DNA from: Microvelia longipes
Taxonomy: Eukaryota > Arthropoda > Insecta > Hemiptera > Veliidae
Length of the DNA: 64,000 bases
Direction: 5' to 3'
Assembly (NCBI GenBank): GCA_018340805.1
Contig: JACMZG010001908.1
Location: 20,512,263-20,576,262, forward strand
Shown: positions 1-14,400 of the stretch, piece after piece
How positions within the stretch are numbered: position 1 is the stretch's first letter
Layout: every line of letters begins with the position of its first letter
Notes under the pieces: model-generated
Seen by the model: only the letters and a program-made list of their open reading frames with translations
The model's database searches: none
Told to the model about the DNA's origin: nothing
Position numbers and translations under genes: made by a program

Positions 1-984
1 ATCGTGCGTCACAATAGGTTCCTTAACAATCCTATCAATAATAAAAGATAATTTATTATAATTATTAGTTATTTTTATATGTAATGTTGTTAGTTACATT
101 CTCTTACACTAGATTATGTGCTAAGCACTTCTTGTAATTAAACGGCTATTTTTCTTATTCATTCTCTGAACTAAAATACATTTTTTTATTTTATTAATCA
201 ATACTATTTACTCGGAGTTAAAAAAACTTTCCTCGTCAGATTAAAAAGTTTTATTTATTTAATACAAAACTTGTCTTTTTGCTTTGATGTGTTATTTTAT
301 TAGTACAGTCGAGTTCATTTTACCTTTTTTAATTATTTTGTTTAATATTTATTTAAGTTATCTCTCAAGATATTTTTCATTTATTTATTTAAAAATTAGT
401 CAACATAATTCGCTTCAATAGAAACATTAGTGACACGCCAATACTCTTCCTACTGACATTTTTGTAAGGATTTTAGATCATATGTTGGATACCTGGAATT
501 ATAGTTTAAAACATGGCTGCGAACTGATTATCATCTCAGTGTTAAATAGTATTCGTAATAATATGATTGCGATGCCACCTGCCTTAGGTTGGTCTCCCAT
601 GGTATCCCTGATGGGTCAATCAGGACGGATTTGAAGGGGATGTTCATTTATGCATTCTTCAAAAGATTGAAACCATTTAGTTCTGTCATCTCACTATTAC
701 ACGTTGGTGGATGCGCGAACTTAATCTAGCTATTAAATTAAAACGACAGATTCATTTATACTTTTCCTCATCTATATCGTAGTGTAGGCATATAAAACGC
801 GGAAATTGTCTTCACTCTATTAAAGATTTGGAATGCATGTAGACGTATAAAAGACCAATTATTGTGATAAGTATTAACTTTCATTTTTTATAAAATGACT
901 TATAACGGTTTTTTAAAAAAATCTTGAAAAATGAATAAATTAAATTCAGTTGAAATTTGGTACATGCGTATTGATAAGTTGATG
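1..984. other. AT-rich non-coding stretch
   Basis: I see no exon with paired splice sites here. Positions about 560-640 carry a phrase (tatccctgatggg) also found in the tRNA-derived SINE at 41.4 kb, and about 750-800 vaguely resembles the outer end of the 5S-like repeat that follows. Both resemblances are weak. The stretch may lie in an intron of the gene ending at 15357. Confidence 0.4.
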
Positions 985-1200
985 TAACAAATAAGCTTAC
1001 TAAGTTTTATTTCAATACGGCAAGTATATCAACAGCACCATTGATCGAGGTCTGTGCCTGGATGGGTGACCGCTTAGAATAAAACGAATGTATCTATTGT
1101 CTGAGGACAAGCGAAGTAAGTCTAAAGACAGGTTTCAGTATACATATTGTGATTTTTTATTCTGTGGACGAGCGCAGCGAATCCGAAGTTGTGATTCCCA
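985..1200 (+). repeat. 5S rRNA-like dispersed repeat, copy A
   Basis: Positions about 1056-1076 read GCCTGGATGGGTGACCGCTT, matching the C-box part of the 5S rRNA internal control region. They are followed by the family's shared tail (cgaatgtatctattgtctgaggac, then sequence rich in gcgaagtaagtc-type phrases). The part before the C-box is degraded compared with other copies. No intact 5S gene is present. Confidence 0.65.
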
Positions 1201-3669
1201 ATTTTTTATGTCAAACTTTATTTTTATTTTATAGTTAGGTCAAAAATGTAAAAACAACCAATTAAAAACCTGTACTATTAAAACTAACTAATTTATTGAA
1301 ATTTTTTCTTCTTCTGTTTCTATTATTCAATTTTCTCAATTTATAAATTTATTTATTATAAAAATAATCTTGTGCTCAATGAAAATATCAGTCTTAGTGC
1401 TTAGTTACGTTATTCCTTATTCTACAAATAAATATTCCAGTAGTATTTCGGTACAAAGTGAAATTAGAGTGAGATAGGCAAGTAACTAAAAGGTAGAATT
1501 TATCCAGTTTTCCTCTTTTCTCGATTCCATTTTCTAATTTGCACACTGTAAATATTTTAACTGATTAGACTAATGGCGAACCTGGTGGTTGGAAGAGAAA
1601 TACCGGGGACACCGAGTATCTCTGAAATACACGAGGGGAATGGGAAATATCATTGATTATTTTAAACTTGTTTTAGATGGGAAAATGCTTTTGAAAACGC
1701 AAGTTTACCTGAGATCTAACTCTGTTCTAAAATACCCCTTTTTACTCTATACTCTACGGCGGCAAAGCGAAAAATCTATTTAATGTTACAAATGAGATGT
1801 TAACTCTTTCTCGTTGTTTTCATTTAATTTCCGATAGAATTTAGATATAACTTTAAATATTAGAGTTAATGATCAAAACTAGAGACAATAAAACAAAATT
1901 GCTATAACTGTCATAATACTATTCTAAGTTTTTTTCCATGAAAGATATCGCCAGTATGTTTTAATTTATTTGTTATAAAATCAATAATTTTTTATATTTA
2001 TTTTCAAAACATATTTTTTAATAACACGGGCCTTTGCATCGGACTGAAAAAGGTCCTTGTGTATTGGTTATTGTTGTTTTAATTTATTATTATGTTTAAT
2101 ACATGGTATTTTGTAATGTATTTACTGAATGTTCATAATGTCGGCTGCTTTAGGGCCACTCTTAGCACTGTGTGAATGGAATAATAGGCTAAAAAGAGTG
2201 AGAGTATATACAAATATTGTACTTATTAATAGTAATTGTCAAGCTTAAGCTAAAGAATATGAGTATACATTCAAAACTAAACGAGGAAGTGAAGCACAAA
2301 ATAGAACAGTAATATTTTTAGCGGTCAAAACAGAGTAAATATTTTGATTTTATGTAACATCTTAAATATTTTATGTATAAGTAATATATATTCTGCGTAA
2401 TCTCCCTACCTCAATCGATCAACAATACCCTTGATGGTGGCTAAAGATTCAATTCCCAAATTTTAAAATATGTGTTATTATTCTTCTGACTATTCTGTCC
2501 TGTATTCTCCTTTCTTAGCCTATTTATTCGTCCTCTTAAACAGAACTTTTGATTAATTTCTTCTTGGTTATTTAGATTTCCTAGGTTTGCCAAGGATGCT
2601 AAGATTTCATAAGGTTTCACGATACAAAGATTCCGTTTTCCCAAACTTATGCACCCATAGGTTCAGTTAAAATAATAAACGGCAAATAAAGTGAAGGGCC
2701 AAAGATAAAAATCACGAATTTAACAATTAGTAATGCTAAGCTATTTAATTGACGTAATAATTTACGTTGATTAATAGTATAATTAAGTGCTCTCCTTGCT
2801 TGTTTTACGTAAAATTAATTAAAACTGAATCAATTAGCTCTCGAGAAGTCAATTTTGTTCTTACGATGTTTTGTTCATTTAAAACTCTTTACTCTAACTG
2901 TCATATTAGCTTTAATATTACTTTGATGTAATGTTTTGAACATCAGGTTTTCTACTCGTTAAAGATGTATAAATGATTTCTTTGAATACTCAACATTTAC
3001 TTTTAAAATATTACTTCTCAAATAACCTTGTGCAAGTTTTTTAACACAATGTAAACAAAGCTCTCTTAAATAAAATCTCATGATAACACAGTCAAAGTAA
3101 TTTTATGTTTGATTTCCAAAAAATCTATTGAGTTTTTTATTTTCATTAAAAGATTAAAAGAAAGGTGCTAAAATTCCACATAAAGAAAAGGGTACTTTTC
3201 AAATAAAATAAAAATACTTGTGTTAATGTTCGACAACTGAGCGGATTTTCTCCTTTAAGTCCTCGAGTTTCTCTATAAAACGTTTATTCATTATGTTCGA
3301 CTTCTTTCAGATCTCTGGTTACGTATTTCTTTTTTTTATCTGTTCATTTTAATTTTGTAAGATTTGTAAGACTTAAAAATTCAGAAAACGTGATATTATG
3401 AGGGAGGAGAAATATTAACTTTTTTGTATTCTTAAGAGATTTGTGAGATAGTAAATGGCTCACAGTTACGAGCCATATATAGCCATATAGCCATAGAGCC
3501 ATATATAGCTCTTATAGCCTTTCTAGCGGAGAAATATTAAATATAAAACGTCATTGCTCGCCTGTAGTCGGTACTATACTCATAAAGCACTATTGCATGA
3601 TTAGGAATATTTGAAATAGATGTAACATACTATAACATAACTTCAGTGAGCGCCGTGGAATGGTCTACA
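1201..3669. other. Non-coding AT-rich stretch
   Basis: No gene is supported. The short open frames at 1589-1783 (+) and 2441-2644 (-) have no recognisable motif, no splice context and no codon structure beyond chance. A local run of agccatata-type repeats sits at about 3457-3520. Confidence 0.45.
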
Positions 3670-3840
3670 ATATTAACAACACCAACTTCGTCTTTCCACC
3701 AATAAGCTTTAATTTACTCTGAGCAGAGCCGGCTTTCGGCTATAATGCCATTCTACAGTCTATGGCACTGTAGATGGCATTATAGCCGAAAGCCGGCTCT
3801 GCTCAGATTGGTGGAAAGACGAAGTTGGTGTTGTTAATAT
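3670..3840. mobile_element. Foldback (MITE-like) element, copy 1
   Basis: The segment is an almost complete inverted repeat. The left arm begins ATATTAACAACACCAACTTC and the right arm ends with its reverse complement. The inner arms both contain the phrase GAGCCGGCTTTCGGC. The left arm has an extra 17-20 bases (about 3702-3720) absent from the right arm. A second copy sharing the ends AACAACACCAA and the inner AGAGCCGGCTTTCG phrase lies at 36377-36591. There is no coding capacity, so it would be non-autonomous. Confidence 0.8.
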
Positions 3841-6187
3841 GTAACATACTCTTTTCTTCTGCAACAATATGCCTACCTGTAAATTTTCCTGAAAGAAATT
3901 CGCTGAAAGAACATTCAAGTTTAGGACAGTCCTTATTTTGAAAAGACTTGTCGTATGCTTAAAAAATCCTAAATAGGTAGAGTAAAGAGGGAAGAATGAA
4001 GTAAAAGGATTTTTTTCTTCTTCTTTAAAGGTTACAGCATAAAATTGATGTAAAAATAGGTTCTTTTAACAAAAGATAAAGTATATTATAAAGAGGATAT
4101 GAACAGGGTCGTAAAGAGATAAACTAAGTGCTAAGCAATAAAAAAATACATCAGGAAAAGAGCGATAAAATTAAAGGGCGAAAGAAGCTACTCATAAAGG
4201 AAACTCGTGTTGAAGTGGAGTTGTGGACAAACCAATGAATTCCCTTTTTCTTCTTTGAACTTTTTATTTATTTTTTTGTGAGAGGGTGATCACAGGTTTT
4301 TATTCCTTTCTTTAAATGGTATTAAAAATAAACTACAACAAAAGTACATTTCTTAACATTAATTTAGTGTAAAGCTTATGCTTTATGTAGAATCGTTACG
4401 AGCGAATACTTTTTGTATAAATATATTCTAAAGATAACAAAAATGTCCGAGAACATGATTATGATAGAGACTAGAAATTATTTTGGTGTAATTGAAGAGA
4501 ATAAAATTATAAAAGGAAATTTGAGGATCAGCATTGAATGATCATAAATGGAGTCTTTCGTAGTAGAAATAAATAAAAATAGTCACCTCAAGCGGGGTAG
4601 AGGCTTTTTTGTACTTTGGTTCCATTAGTATAAGATAATTTTTGTATTACTATAGACTAATTTATCTCTATTTTTGTTTGTTTTCACAACTCCACTCTCT
4701 ACTTTAGCTTTTGATTTTCATGTTTACTAATTATCATTTAATAATAAACATTCATTCTAACTAAAACTAATTGTTTTATGTTCATGAATTAGTAATAAAA
4801 CAACCAATAAGGACTTGTAGATTATTTGGAACTTGTAGACTTAGGAAAAAACCAAAAAGCTTCACTCTTTAAAATCAGAACCAAAAGTATTTACTTCTTA
4901 TTGCTATAAATGAATATTAACGCATAAGTAAATTATATTTTAAGGAATACTTGCACACTCAGTTACTTCTTATTTTACGTTAAGAACTATTAAGATGGTA
5001 CTAGGAATTGAAATGTTCAACCAACTTTTCAACATATCAGTAAAAAAGTATTAAACATTGAAAGTTATGTACGAGTGATAATGCGAGATGAGGATGTAGG
5101 GCTAGAGATATAGAGATGTAAGCGAGGAGAACGTTACGATCCCCAAGAGAGCAGTTGCGCAACCTGAATGTGTTAGGATGTTCTATATTATACTCCCTGG
5201 ACAGTTATCCATCAGGTGTACGTGGTATTCTGTTGGGAGACACTAAACGGCAACAGTCTAGTCTTAGCTACACGCAGTAGCTAAAGCACAGCCCATTCCT
5301 GTTTTAGGCCACCTTTTAACGGCTTCAACTCTTTTTGTCTAAACGATCTTTTTTTAACAAGCACTTGTTCCCTGGAAAAAGCATAAAATAGCTTAAAGTC
5401 TAATGCTCTGATTGAAGAACTTTATTTTATCCTTGTACACCTGAGTCTTTTGTAATTGAAATATACAACTGAATTTATACTTTTTGTTTAGATTTTATTT
5501 TTTAAAATAAAAGATAAATCAAAATTAGTGATATGATATCTAAATAATAATTTGATATCACTATTATGACTCTCTTCTGCATAGTTATTCTGGAAATGTT
5601 GTATTTAATTAATTTTTAAAATGACTTATTACTTACACACTGCATTCTTCATCCGCGGATCGTACTAAGTATGCTAGTTAAATACGCTGAAAGAATCCTG
5701 TCGGATGCGCTAGAACTAGGAAGATGGAACCCAAATCACTACCTCGATACGCTTTATGTACTTTGAAAAGCAATCTTATTTAACGTATAACCTTTTCGAA
5801 GAAGTATTAGTTCATTTTATGTTACTTAAATGATAGCTTTTCAAATATTACTTTTTTATTAGCGTAATATTAAAATTAAATATATTTATTTTTTTAACTA
5901 CCTTTATCCTGAGTGAACCAAAGCTGTTAGAATTTATAAGGTGATTCAATTGGAGGGTTTTTATGAATGAAATAATTTTTTTTGACGTGTTAGGTTATAG
6001 TCCGGAATTGACGTCATTGCAGGAATAAACAGTAAATTTTCATTTTTAACCCCTTATACGGATTCCTTCAATGGCGTCACCCGTCTTTCATAAAAACGTC
6101 AGGTTGTAACCTCCGAATGCGTTTGGTTTGTTTATCGAATTGAATCACTTTATAAATTTCTAGTATCTTGGAGTGAACCTTCACAAT
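3841..6187. other. Non-coding stretch
   Basis: I see no gene. Positions about 5090-5330 are somewhat richer in G+C than the surroundings and may be an old repeat, but I found no second copy in the window and no ends. Confidence 0.4.
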
Positions 6188-6796
6188 TACAGTGTATCGA
6201 CGACTTTAGGCACCACCGATTCTAAAAAAAAAATCCCTACAAAAAGGCAGCGGGGAAAAAACTTTGTAAACAAATCAGGTTATGTTACCCGTGTTTTCTT
6301 GGCGATGTTTATACATTTCTTTTGAGTAGTTTTATTATTTAGGAAGTATGCAAATGTGAAAAAAATGAATTGTGAAGGGAAATAATAAGTGTACTCATAT
6401 GTTTTTACATTAAAAAAGAATTGTATGTTTACTAGTTTTGACAGCTCTTAAAAATTGCTGCATAAAAGTCAGCCTTGAAATAAAAGTTTCAGTTATGCTT
6501 TTATTTACTTAAGTTATAAAAAAGAATATTTGAGTGCAAAAATAATGTTAACAGTCCAACACAAACACAATTCACAGAACACACACAACACAAAAACTCA
6601 CAAAACGATGTAAACACAAAAAGAACCACAAACGAAGTGAACGAATGCCGGGAAGGAGGTTATTTCCCTACAGGGGTTATGGGAGTAGGGAATTTTTTTT
6701 CTCTTTCAAGAGAGGGGTTGGCAGCGGGTTCTCTGATTGGTCGATCCCCAAAATGCTTATGACCTTGGGGATTTTTAAACTTAACGATACACTGTA
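6188..6796. mobile_element. MITE with CAGTNTATCG ends, long copy
   Basis: The ends are TA-CAGTGTATCG at 6188 and CGATACACTG-TA at 6796, consistent with a TA target duplication. Next to the ends it shares blocks with the elements at 45118-45518 and 57911-58295 (aaaatccctac..., cctgatttgtttacat and its complement, and gggattgaccaatcagag in complement). At about 609 bp it is longer than the other two (401 and 385 bp), with extra sequence in the middle. No transposase is encoded. Confidence 0.75.
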
Positions 6797-8223
6797 AAGC
6801 GATGTTTTGGTGAGATTAGTTCTGACGTCATCTCCCTCGATCGACTAAACAAATACATTGCAGGAACCGGATTGTATTAAGTGCCAATGGAATACGATCC
6901 CTTGTTATAATACGTATTGTGTACGTAGTAATTATATGATGTGAAACGTTTCCGAAACGCAATTGACCCAAAAATGTTGTTGTTACTTGGAATGGAGTAT
7001 ATTTTTTAGTTTATTTATGCATCTTCCTAAATTAGCATAATTTAGAATTCATCGGATTGTAACTTTATTGCACTAGAGTGGTTTAAATATTTTTCAAATT
7101 TAATTATTATGTCGTAAATATTGTTCGTAAGCGGGTCAAAAATCCCCATAAACGATAAATCAAAACAAAACTGGGAAAATATCTCTAGGTCAAATAATAA
7201 ACTCTTTACAGTTTAGAGATTTAGGACGGTGGCTCCTGGTAAATGTGTTTTAGTTGTGACGATCAAAAGACCCAGATGAGTGTGAATTATACAAAGTAGT
7301 TTGCCATTATATAGCAGATGAGGTTTTCCGAGGATGGTAATATCGAGATACGAATGCAACCCTGGAGAGAGTATTCTATAGAGATGCAAATGACGAAAGC
7401 ATTTCAATTTACTAAGCTTTCTAACTATAGAGTTCTCTATGATATCCTGACTCTGTGAATATACTAATAGGTCCAATATATTAGCTCTATAGAGTGAAAA
7501 GAGATAGAGCACCTTCTAACTCTAAAGGGTTTCACCCTCTTTATCTACCATGACGTAGAGGGTGTTTATTTTGTTCCCTTCTGAATGTAAATCATACCTA
7601 CCACCTCCCTAAAACATTTTGTGTATATTTTGGTCGGTGCCGAAATTGTCTGGCCTACCCTCTATAGAAAACGCGATTATTTTAACCCAGTCATGCTTTT
7701 TCTACCCTTAGGTTGGGAAATTAACGCCAATTATTCCCTATAATTCTCACCTCCGATGACTTTAATAATCTCATCTCTCGGATATTATACAATAACAGAC
7801 TCACTCCCCAAGTAGAAACAATTTTAATCTAATTTCGTATTTTCCGAGTCGATAATCCAAACAGCTGAGGTATATCCGATGACGAAAACCTCTTTCCATT
7901 GAATCTGTTCTTTATTATATTACAAATTATTTGCATATAATTTTCCTATTCGATTTAATATAATATTTGCATATAATATTTCAGATTCCTTTAATATAAA
8001 TTGAATTCAAAGAATCTTTACGTATTGTTACGGGACTAAAAGTATTTTGTCTCCTTCTTTTAGTTTTAATACTTTTTAGGAATCATTGTTTGAGTAAATG
8101 AAATATTTTGGTCAAGTATTTGGCGGCAGCAACCCTTAAATTATAAGGAGGCCCGACCCAAAAAAAAATAGAATAAAATACAAAAAAACGCATTAAAATA
8201 AAATCAACGGAAATTAATCTTGT
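6797..8223. other. Non-coding stretch
   Basis: The open frame at 7213-7512 (-, 99 codons) has no motif I recognise and no splice context, so I do not call it a gene. Confidence 0.4.
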
Positions 8224-8402
8224 ATGCACCTTGGGAGTAAAATGCTATTTTATGGCATTTTACTCTACTACCCCTCGCAACTCATAACTTCCTCGGTTTT
8301 GCCTTAGGAGTTAAACACATAAATACCTCGGCTTCGCGTAGGGAGTATATGATATAAGGCTTACGCCTTATAATCATAACATCCTTCAACCCCTTGGTGC
8401 AT
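8224..8402. repeat. Possible short MITE with internal hairpins
   Basis: The outer ends ATGCACCTTGGG and CCCTTGGTGCAT are near inverted repeats. Inside are hairpins, including AGTAAAATGC/GCATTTTACT near 8239-8265 and gcttacgcc-type near 8360. Only one copy is seen, so the element call is tentative. Confidence 0.4.
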
Positions 8403-8468
8403 AATAACTAATATTTCTCTTCATATATTATTACCTGCAATTTTAAACGTTTTTCATTGTGTTCACAG

Positions 8469-11400
8469 GATAGTGAAGCTCAGTTAAAAGTCAATTTGAT
8501 GGAAACTACAGCTGATTCTCCTGAGCAGAACGGAATCTCACACTTGGACATTGTAAGTTAATTAACAGTAAAGTACTAATTACTTTTCCTCATTCATACC
8601 TTATGTTTATTTTAAAGGTATTTTGTTTTACCTCAATTATCCATTCTCAGGTATTTTTATAATTTCTAAGTAGTTTTATCAAGTTGTGTATGTGTGTTCA
8701 CATGTATGCATTTAACCTTATAGTAGCGTATAAATAATATGCTAGCTAGAGTGTTAAAACGTTTTATAAACTCAATTTAGTGTAATGATAAATAAAAGAG
8801 TCAAGTTGAAAGGGTCGTGGTCATTTATACCCTTTAAATATACTAAGGTTAATTTCAATATTACTAGTATATCTATGGGTTTTCTTGGATCACTAATGTT
8901 AAGCAGTATCCATCGAGATCAGTGTCAGTACCCGGATGAATGACCGCTGAGAAAGAAACAAATGTTTTAATTGTCTGAAGCCGAGCGGAGTGAGTCCGAA
9001 GTAGCAAGGATGAGTGTAGCGTATCCAACATGGTTAGGAAAATTTCCAAGGTACCCCGTACCCGATTTTTCGAAAATTATTGCAATGGGACTCAAAGTGG
9101 AACAGAATGGAAAGAAAAAAAGAATTGGAATTAAAGTGGAACGAAATTGCAGGTAGAAATGAAGTTCCTTTTCCAAATCCGATTAAGTACGAATTAATTG
9201 GGGAAAAAACCTTATAAGGTCCGTTTATTCTAAACTAGTGGCAATGATCATCTGTGGAAATGGCGAACGTGATAACGGTTATTAGGTCAAATATTAGCTA
9301 TTCACCTATGCAACTTTTGTTTAACGTAGGATTTTAAGTCATTGCTCGCCGAAAGGAAACAGAAGTTTTGCCTCTTCGCACATAACTTGATCGATCAAAA
9401 CAGTTTGATATGCCTCATAGTACATAGCTTGCACGATCTGAACCATTTGATTCTAATTTGACTTTCTATACTACGAGGCAAAAACAATCCCTCCACTGCC
9501 CATTTTTTCCTCACCAAAAGCGTAGCAATATTTTGAAGAAAGACTCTTACCTAAAACCCGTATGTTGAAAAAATAGAATGCTTTCCTTATTTTATCCTGA
9601 TAAAACTTTACTACAGAAATTAACAAGAATTAAATTATATCAACACCCTTAAAACTTTAGGAAAGTTAAATAAATTATACATAATCATATTAGTTATACA
9701 TAATACTTTATTAACTACTACAAACTATTTTTGAAACATGAATTCTTATTAAAACTCGCTTCCTATTTACCTTCATTTTTCTGTTTTAATAAATTAATAT
9801 CAAGTTTACTTTGCAGAAAATATAGTGAAATTAAAATTAAAAAATTGGGTACAGACTACATTGGAATTTTTCCTCGCCACATAAGATTTACTACGCTCAT
9901 CCGAACTACTTTTGACTCACTTCGCTCGTTCTTAGAGAGTAAATACATTCGTTATATTCCTAGCGAAAACCCATTTAGGCACTAATATCCCTCAATGCAG
10001 CCTACCTTTTATGATCCATTAAAAACCGTACCGTGCTGAAACGAAACTTAATGAATCTATTTATTCCATTTAGGGACTCCACACTTACACCTCATTTCAA
10101 CTCAATTGGATTATTTTAATTACGATTTATAACATTTTTTTGGAACATAATGTTCCAAACTTATGGAAAAAAGAAGGTCAATAATTCTAGTCATTCGATA
10201 GAATTAAACTTATGTTAAAGATGATAAAAAACTTGGCACATTTATTGGTCTTTTATATAAATACAATCGTTCCATAAATCTCGATAACATCGAAAAAATT
10301 TCCCTTGTTTTTCTAAATCACTATTCCCACTAATGGAGTCATAAAAACATTTTCTTGGTAGCACAACTAGACTTAAAAATTTACTTTTGTGCCAAGTTTC
10401 AACTCTGTAGCATAAATACACTAGGAGCTACGATAATAACATAAACAAAAGTGTAAGACAGACAACTTCGTAAAAACTACTCAAAGAGTCTTAAAAACGC
10501 CTAAAACTAATATTTCTGGTGAAATCTTGCAGTCAGATTTTCTTGTGCAAACACAATACTTTTTCTATATACCAAAGGCTTTAAAGAAAAGTAAAAAGAC
10601 CGATAGCTCTATAAAGTAAGCTAAAGTTAACTAAACTACAACTTGCGACAACTTGGCTAAAGTCAAGTTGTCGCCAAAATCCTGTTTGTTATTCATATTA
10701 TGACTGCGGTTCACTGCGGAGTCTTTTGCCTTTCTTTACAACAAGTAATTTCATGAAACTTAAATGCTGCTTCTTTAGTTAAATCCGTAAGGTTTTTTTC
10801 TTCATCAATATTGATAGAACTGGAACTGAGTTAGACAGAAATACGAAAAGCAAGATTAGGTAGAGATACTTTTCCTTGTCAGTGTCAAATTATTCTAGAA
10901 GTCCTGAAGGGTAGTAGACACTGTGATCATCTAGAGTTGTAGCCGAGACGGAAATCACCCCTTGCCTAAATTTCAAATCTAAACTTCATTAAACTCCTAT
11001 CAGAATTGTCACCCTCCCTTTGCCTGACAAGACAGTCCCCTCTTTGTTTGGAAAATAGGAATCTGAATAATATAATGAATTTTATATATTGGAGGTAATA
11101 ATACAGATTAAGAACATATTATTGTATTACACAAGGTTATAATAAGTTGACAGCGCGGGAAAATATGTTGAGAAACCAATGAGGTTGGTCAGATTAGAAA
11201 TTGAGGGCGTGGTTTAACATACATAGGCCAAGAGCCGACATAAAAAAAAATGTGACACATTTTGTACTATGTTCAAACCATACTTTTCTGAAAATATACC
11301 TTAAATTAATTATGTTCTTTCTTATTAATTAACATAGTCTGTCTATCCAGAGTGGAACCCTTCATTTAATTGCGCATTCTCCAAATTTTATAAAATTGTA

Positions 11401-14400
11401 CCAATTTCAGTTTGTGTTCAGAACATAAAGAGAACATTTTTTAATGATAATAAAATGTTCTGTGATGACTAAAACCAAAGTTATGATCTTTCAAAATATA
11501 ATATAATTTATGATGGGGCATTAATGAGGCATCAAAACGTCATTCCAGTTTCTTTCATATTCTAACAAATTCTAATACCAAAAAAATGGTTAATTTATGC
11601 AAAATCAGTGAATTTCATTGAAGCAATATTAGCTTTTAGTGAATTATTTGGCCATTTAAAAAATGTAGTAGTAATCCGATTTTGACGAAAAACACTGGTT
11701 TTATAGGAAATTTTACCAGCTTTAAATAATGTTCCTTTCATGTTTTGCAAACAACTCACAGGGAACCACTTAGTGCAAGAAAACTGGAATTTATTCGATT
11801 TTCATATATTATGAACTAGAGTATTCATATGAGCTTCACTTTGGATAGGCAGACTATGCTTCTCCTTCATATTTCAAAGTATATTATCAGAAAAATTTGG
11901 TTTGAAGTAGTATAAAATGAGTCACATTTTTTAAACCTGGCCTTTAAACTACCAGGACTAAACTCATTGGCTCCCTAGCATTATTTTCCCGCGCTGTCAA
12001 CTGATTATAACTATGTGTATTACTAGAAACATAATCCCAGTTAAAAGAATGTTAGACCGTCAAGGTTGACAAATTCTTCCTTTTTTCCTACCTAGTAAAT
12101 TAATAAATAGTTTTAAATTCGACATTGTGTGTATCTTATGTATTATCCATTACCTGCCATTACAGATTAGGGCATTTAGTTTTGAACATCTAAATTTTGA
12201 AAAATACACATTTTTTTACGCATGTATGTCATTAAAGTTTTTCAAGCAAAATTATCACAACTACCCAACCTGTCATTTGCAGCATCAACATACCGCTTTA
12301 CGGGTTACATTTTTGTGAGGCATTTTATCCGGTAAATTTTACCCGGGTACATTTTATGTGCTCGAACAAAATAAAATGTTCATTTTATTTTGTTCGAGCA
12401 CATAAAATGTACCCAGGAAAAAGTTTCTGCCTAGGCAGCAAAATTAGAGTTACACCTAAACTAGATTGTACAGCGGCTGCTCAGTCGACACTTACCTCTT
12501 TACAGCAAAGTGAAGCGATTATTGTATAGAATAGAGCACCGCGGAGCCTGGCTTTACTAAATGGACATACTAAAGTTAATTGGGCAATGGGGCCGTTAAA
12601 GTATATTTAAAATAATATTAATCTACTTAAATGCAAGATAAATAATCTGTATTGGAATCCATGTAGTTGGATACGGTGACTAATTAATATTTTCTCAATT
12701 CAGATTCCTTTGTTTTACATAAATGGTTATTTTTGTGAGAGCTATTTACGTGATATACTAATTGTAGGAGAATAATTTGTGTTTAGTCTCTTTTAATGTT
12801 TTCGTAAGAAAAAGTGCTCTTACGTCTACGTAAGGACTAAATAGATATCATTAAAGTGTAATGCTTTTATTTTAAAACATCCAATTAGGAAAATACAAAA
12901 TGTTATAAAACATACACATAAAACATAAAGTATATCAAGTTATAAACAAAGATAGAGTGTACTCGTGATAAAAAATTAATAAGAGAAAAATAAAATATAG
13001 AAATAAAACCATACATGATAATAAATAAAAATTTAGTTCCGCTACCTGAATAAGTGTATTTCGTACATTTTTTCATTTTGAAGTAACAAATTGATACTAA
13101 GTTATATCATAAAGTTTAAAAATTTTACGACATTGAGATCAGTTGGCTTTGTATTTTTCTATTTTATGAGTAAGATTGTCGTAAAATGTATGATGTGATG
13201 TGGCGCGTTTGACGAGGAGATGATGACTTCCGTGGGGTTATCTCATGTGCAATGAAACAGAAACTTTTTGCTGTAAACGTTACAGACTCTAGTTCAATTT
13301 TGAAATTCAAATGACGTAGCCACTGTGTTATTTTTGTTTTTTTTTTTTTTTTGGGAAATTGTTTTTCAGTCTTACGGTTTAGGATATACATACTTTATTT
13401 TAAAGTGCTGTAATGTAAAACATCGAATTATGGAAATTTTATTATTTTTTTTTTATAGATATTTATAAAATATTGAAATCCATGCTAAAAGATGACGGTT
13501 AAGTTCTGATGTTAAGTTTAGACTAGAAACTTTAAGGATACTTTATTAAGCTTGTGGAGTTTCATAGCAAAAAATTGAGTTACTTTTTTAGACATTTCAA
13601 CTTTTAGTTAGTAAGCTTATAGAGTTATCTATTCTTTTTTTTGGTATGAGTCAACTTCTAGACATATAAAGCTTTATATTAATTGTAAACAAACAACCAT
13701 GTATCAATTATAGACATATAGCTATGTGTGAATCGTAGACATATATCTCTATATCAATTGTAGACATACAACTATGTATCAATAGTAAACATACAGCTCG
13801 GTATAAATCGTAGACATACAGCGATATATGAATCGTAGACATACAGGTAATCATGAATCGAGGCATAGGTTTATGAAATCGTAGACATACAGGTTTATAT
13901 AAATCGTAGACATACAGGTAATTATGAATCGTAGACATACAGGTTTATATGAATCGTAGACATACAGGTAATTATGAATCGTAGACATACAGGTTTATAT
14001 GAATCGTAGACATAAGACATACAGGTTTATTGAATCGTGACATTTCAATTGTAACTAAACATAACTATCATGTTATTTCCTTTGGTTGCTGAAGTTGACT
14101 AGGTCACATAACTAACGGCGGGTACGATTTTTCTGGTTGTATTTATAAGAAATATTGATACCAGAGGCTATTTAATTTATATCTTAATTACATCAACGCC
14201 ATACTAGCATCTACCACACCAGTACCAGTAAAGAAATAAGTGGTCTCCTGTGCTAGTAATTACTCTGATGAGCGATTTTCTCCGCACGCCTAGAGAGTAG
14301 GTCAATATTACTTACTTAATATTGCATCAGGTCAATATTGCTGTACATTACAGCACTAAGGATATGAGTTAGCCTTAACTAAGGCGCGAAACGCTTGTTA

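Noticed and set aside
7213..7512. 99-codon minus-strand open frame as a gene
   Set aside because: No motif, no splice context, no homology recognised; composition is what AT-rich DNA gives by chance.
8897..8953. A functional 5S rRNA gene
   Set aside because: Only the internal control-type segment is recognisable; the flanking stems of 5S rRNA are absent and all copies are dispersed and diverged. The same holds for the other copies.
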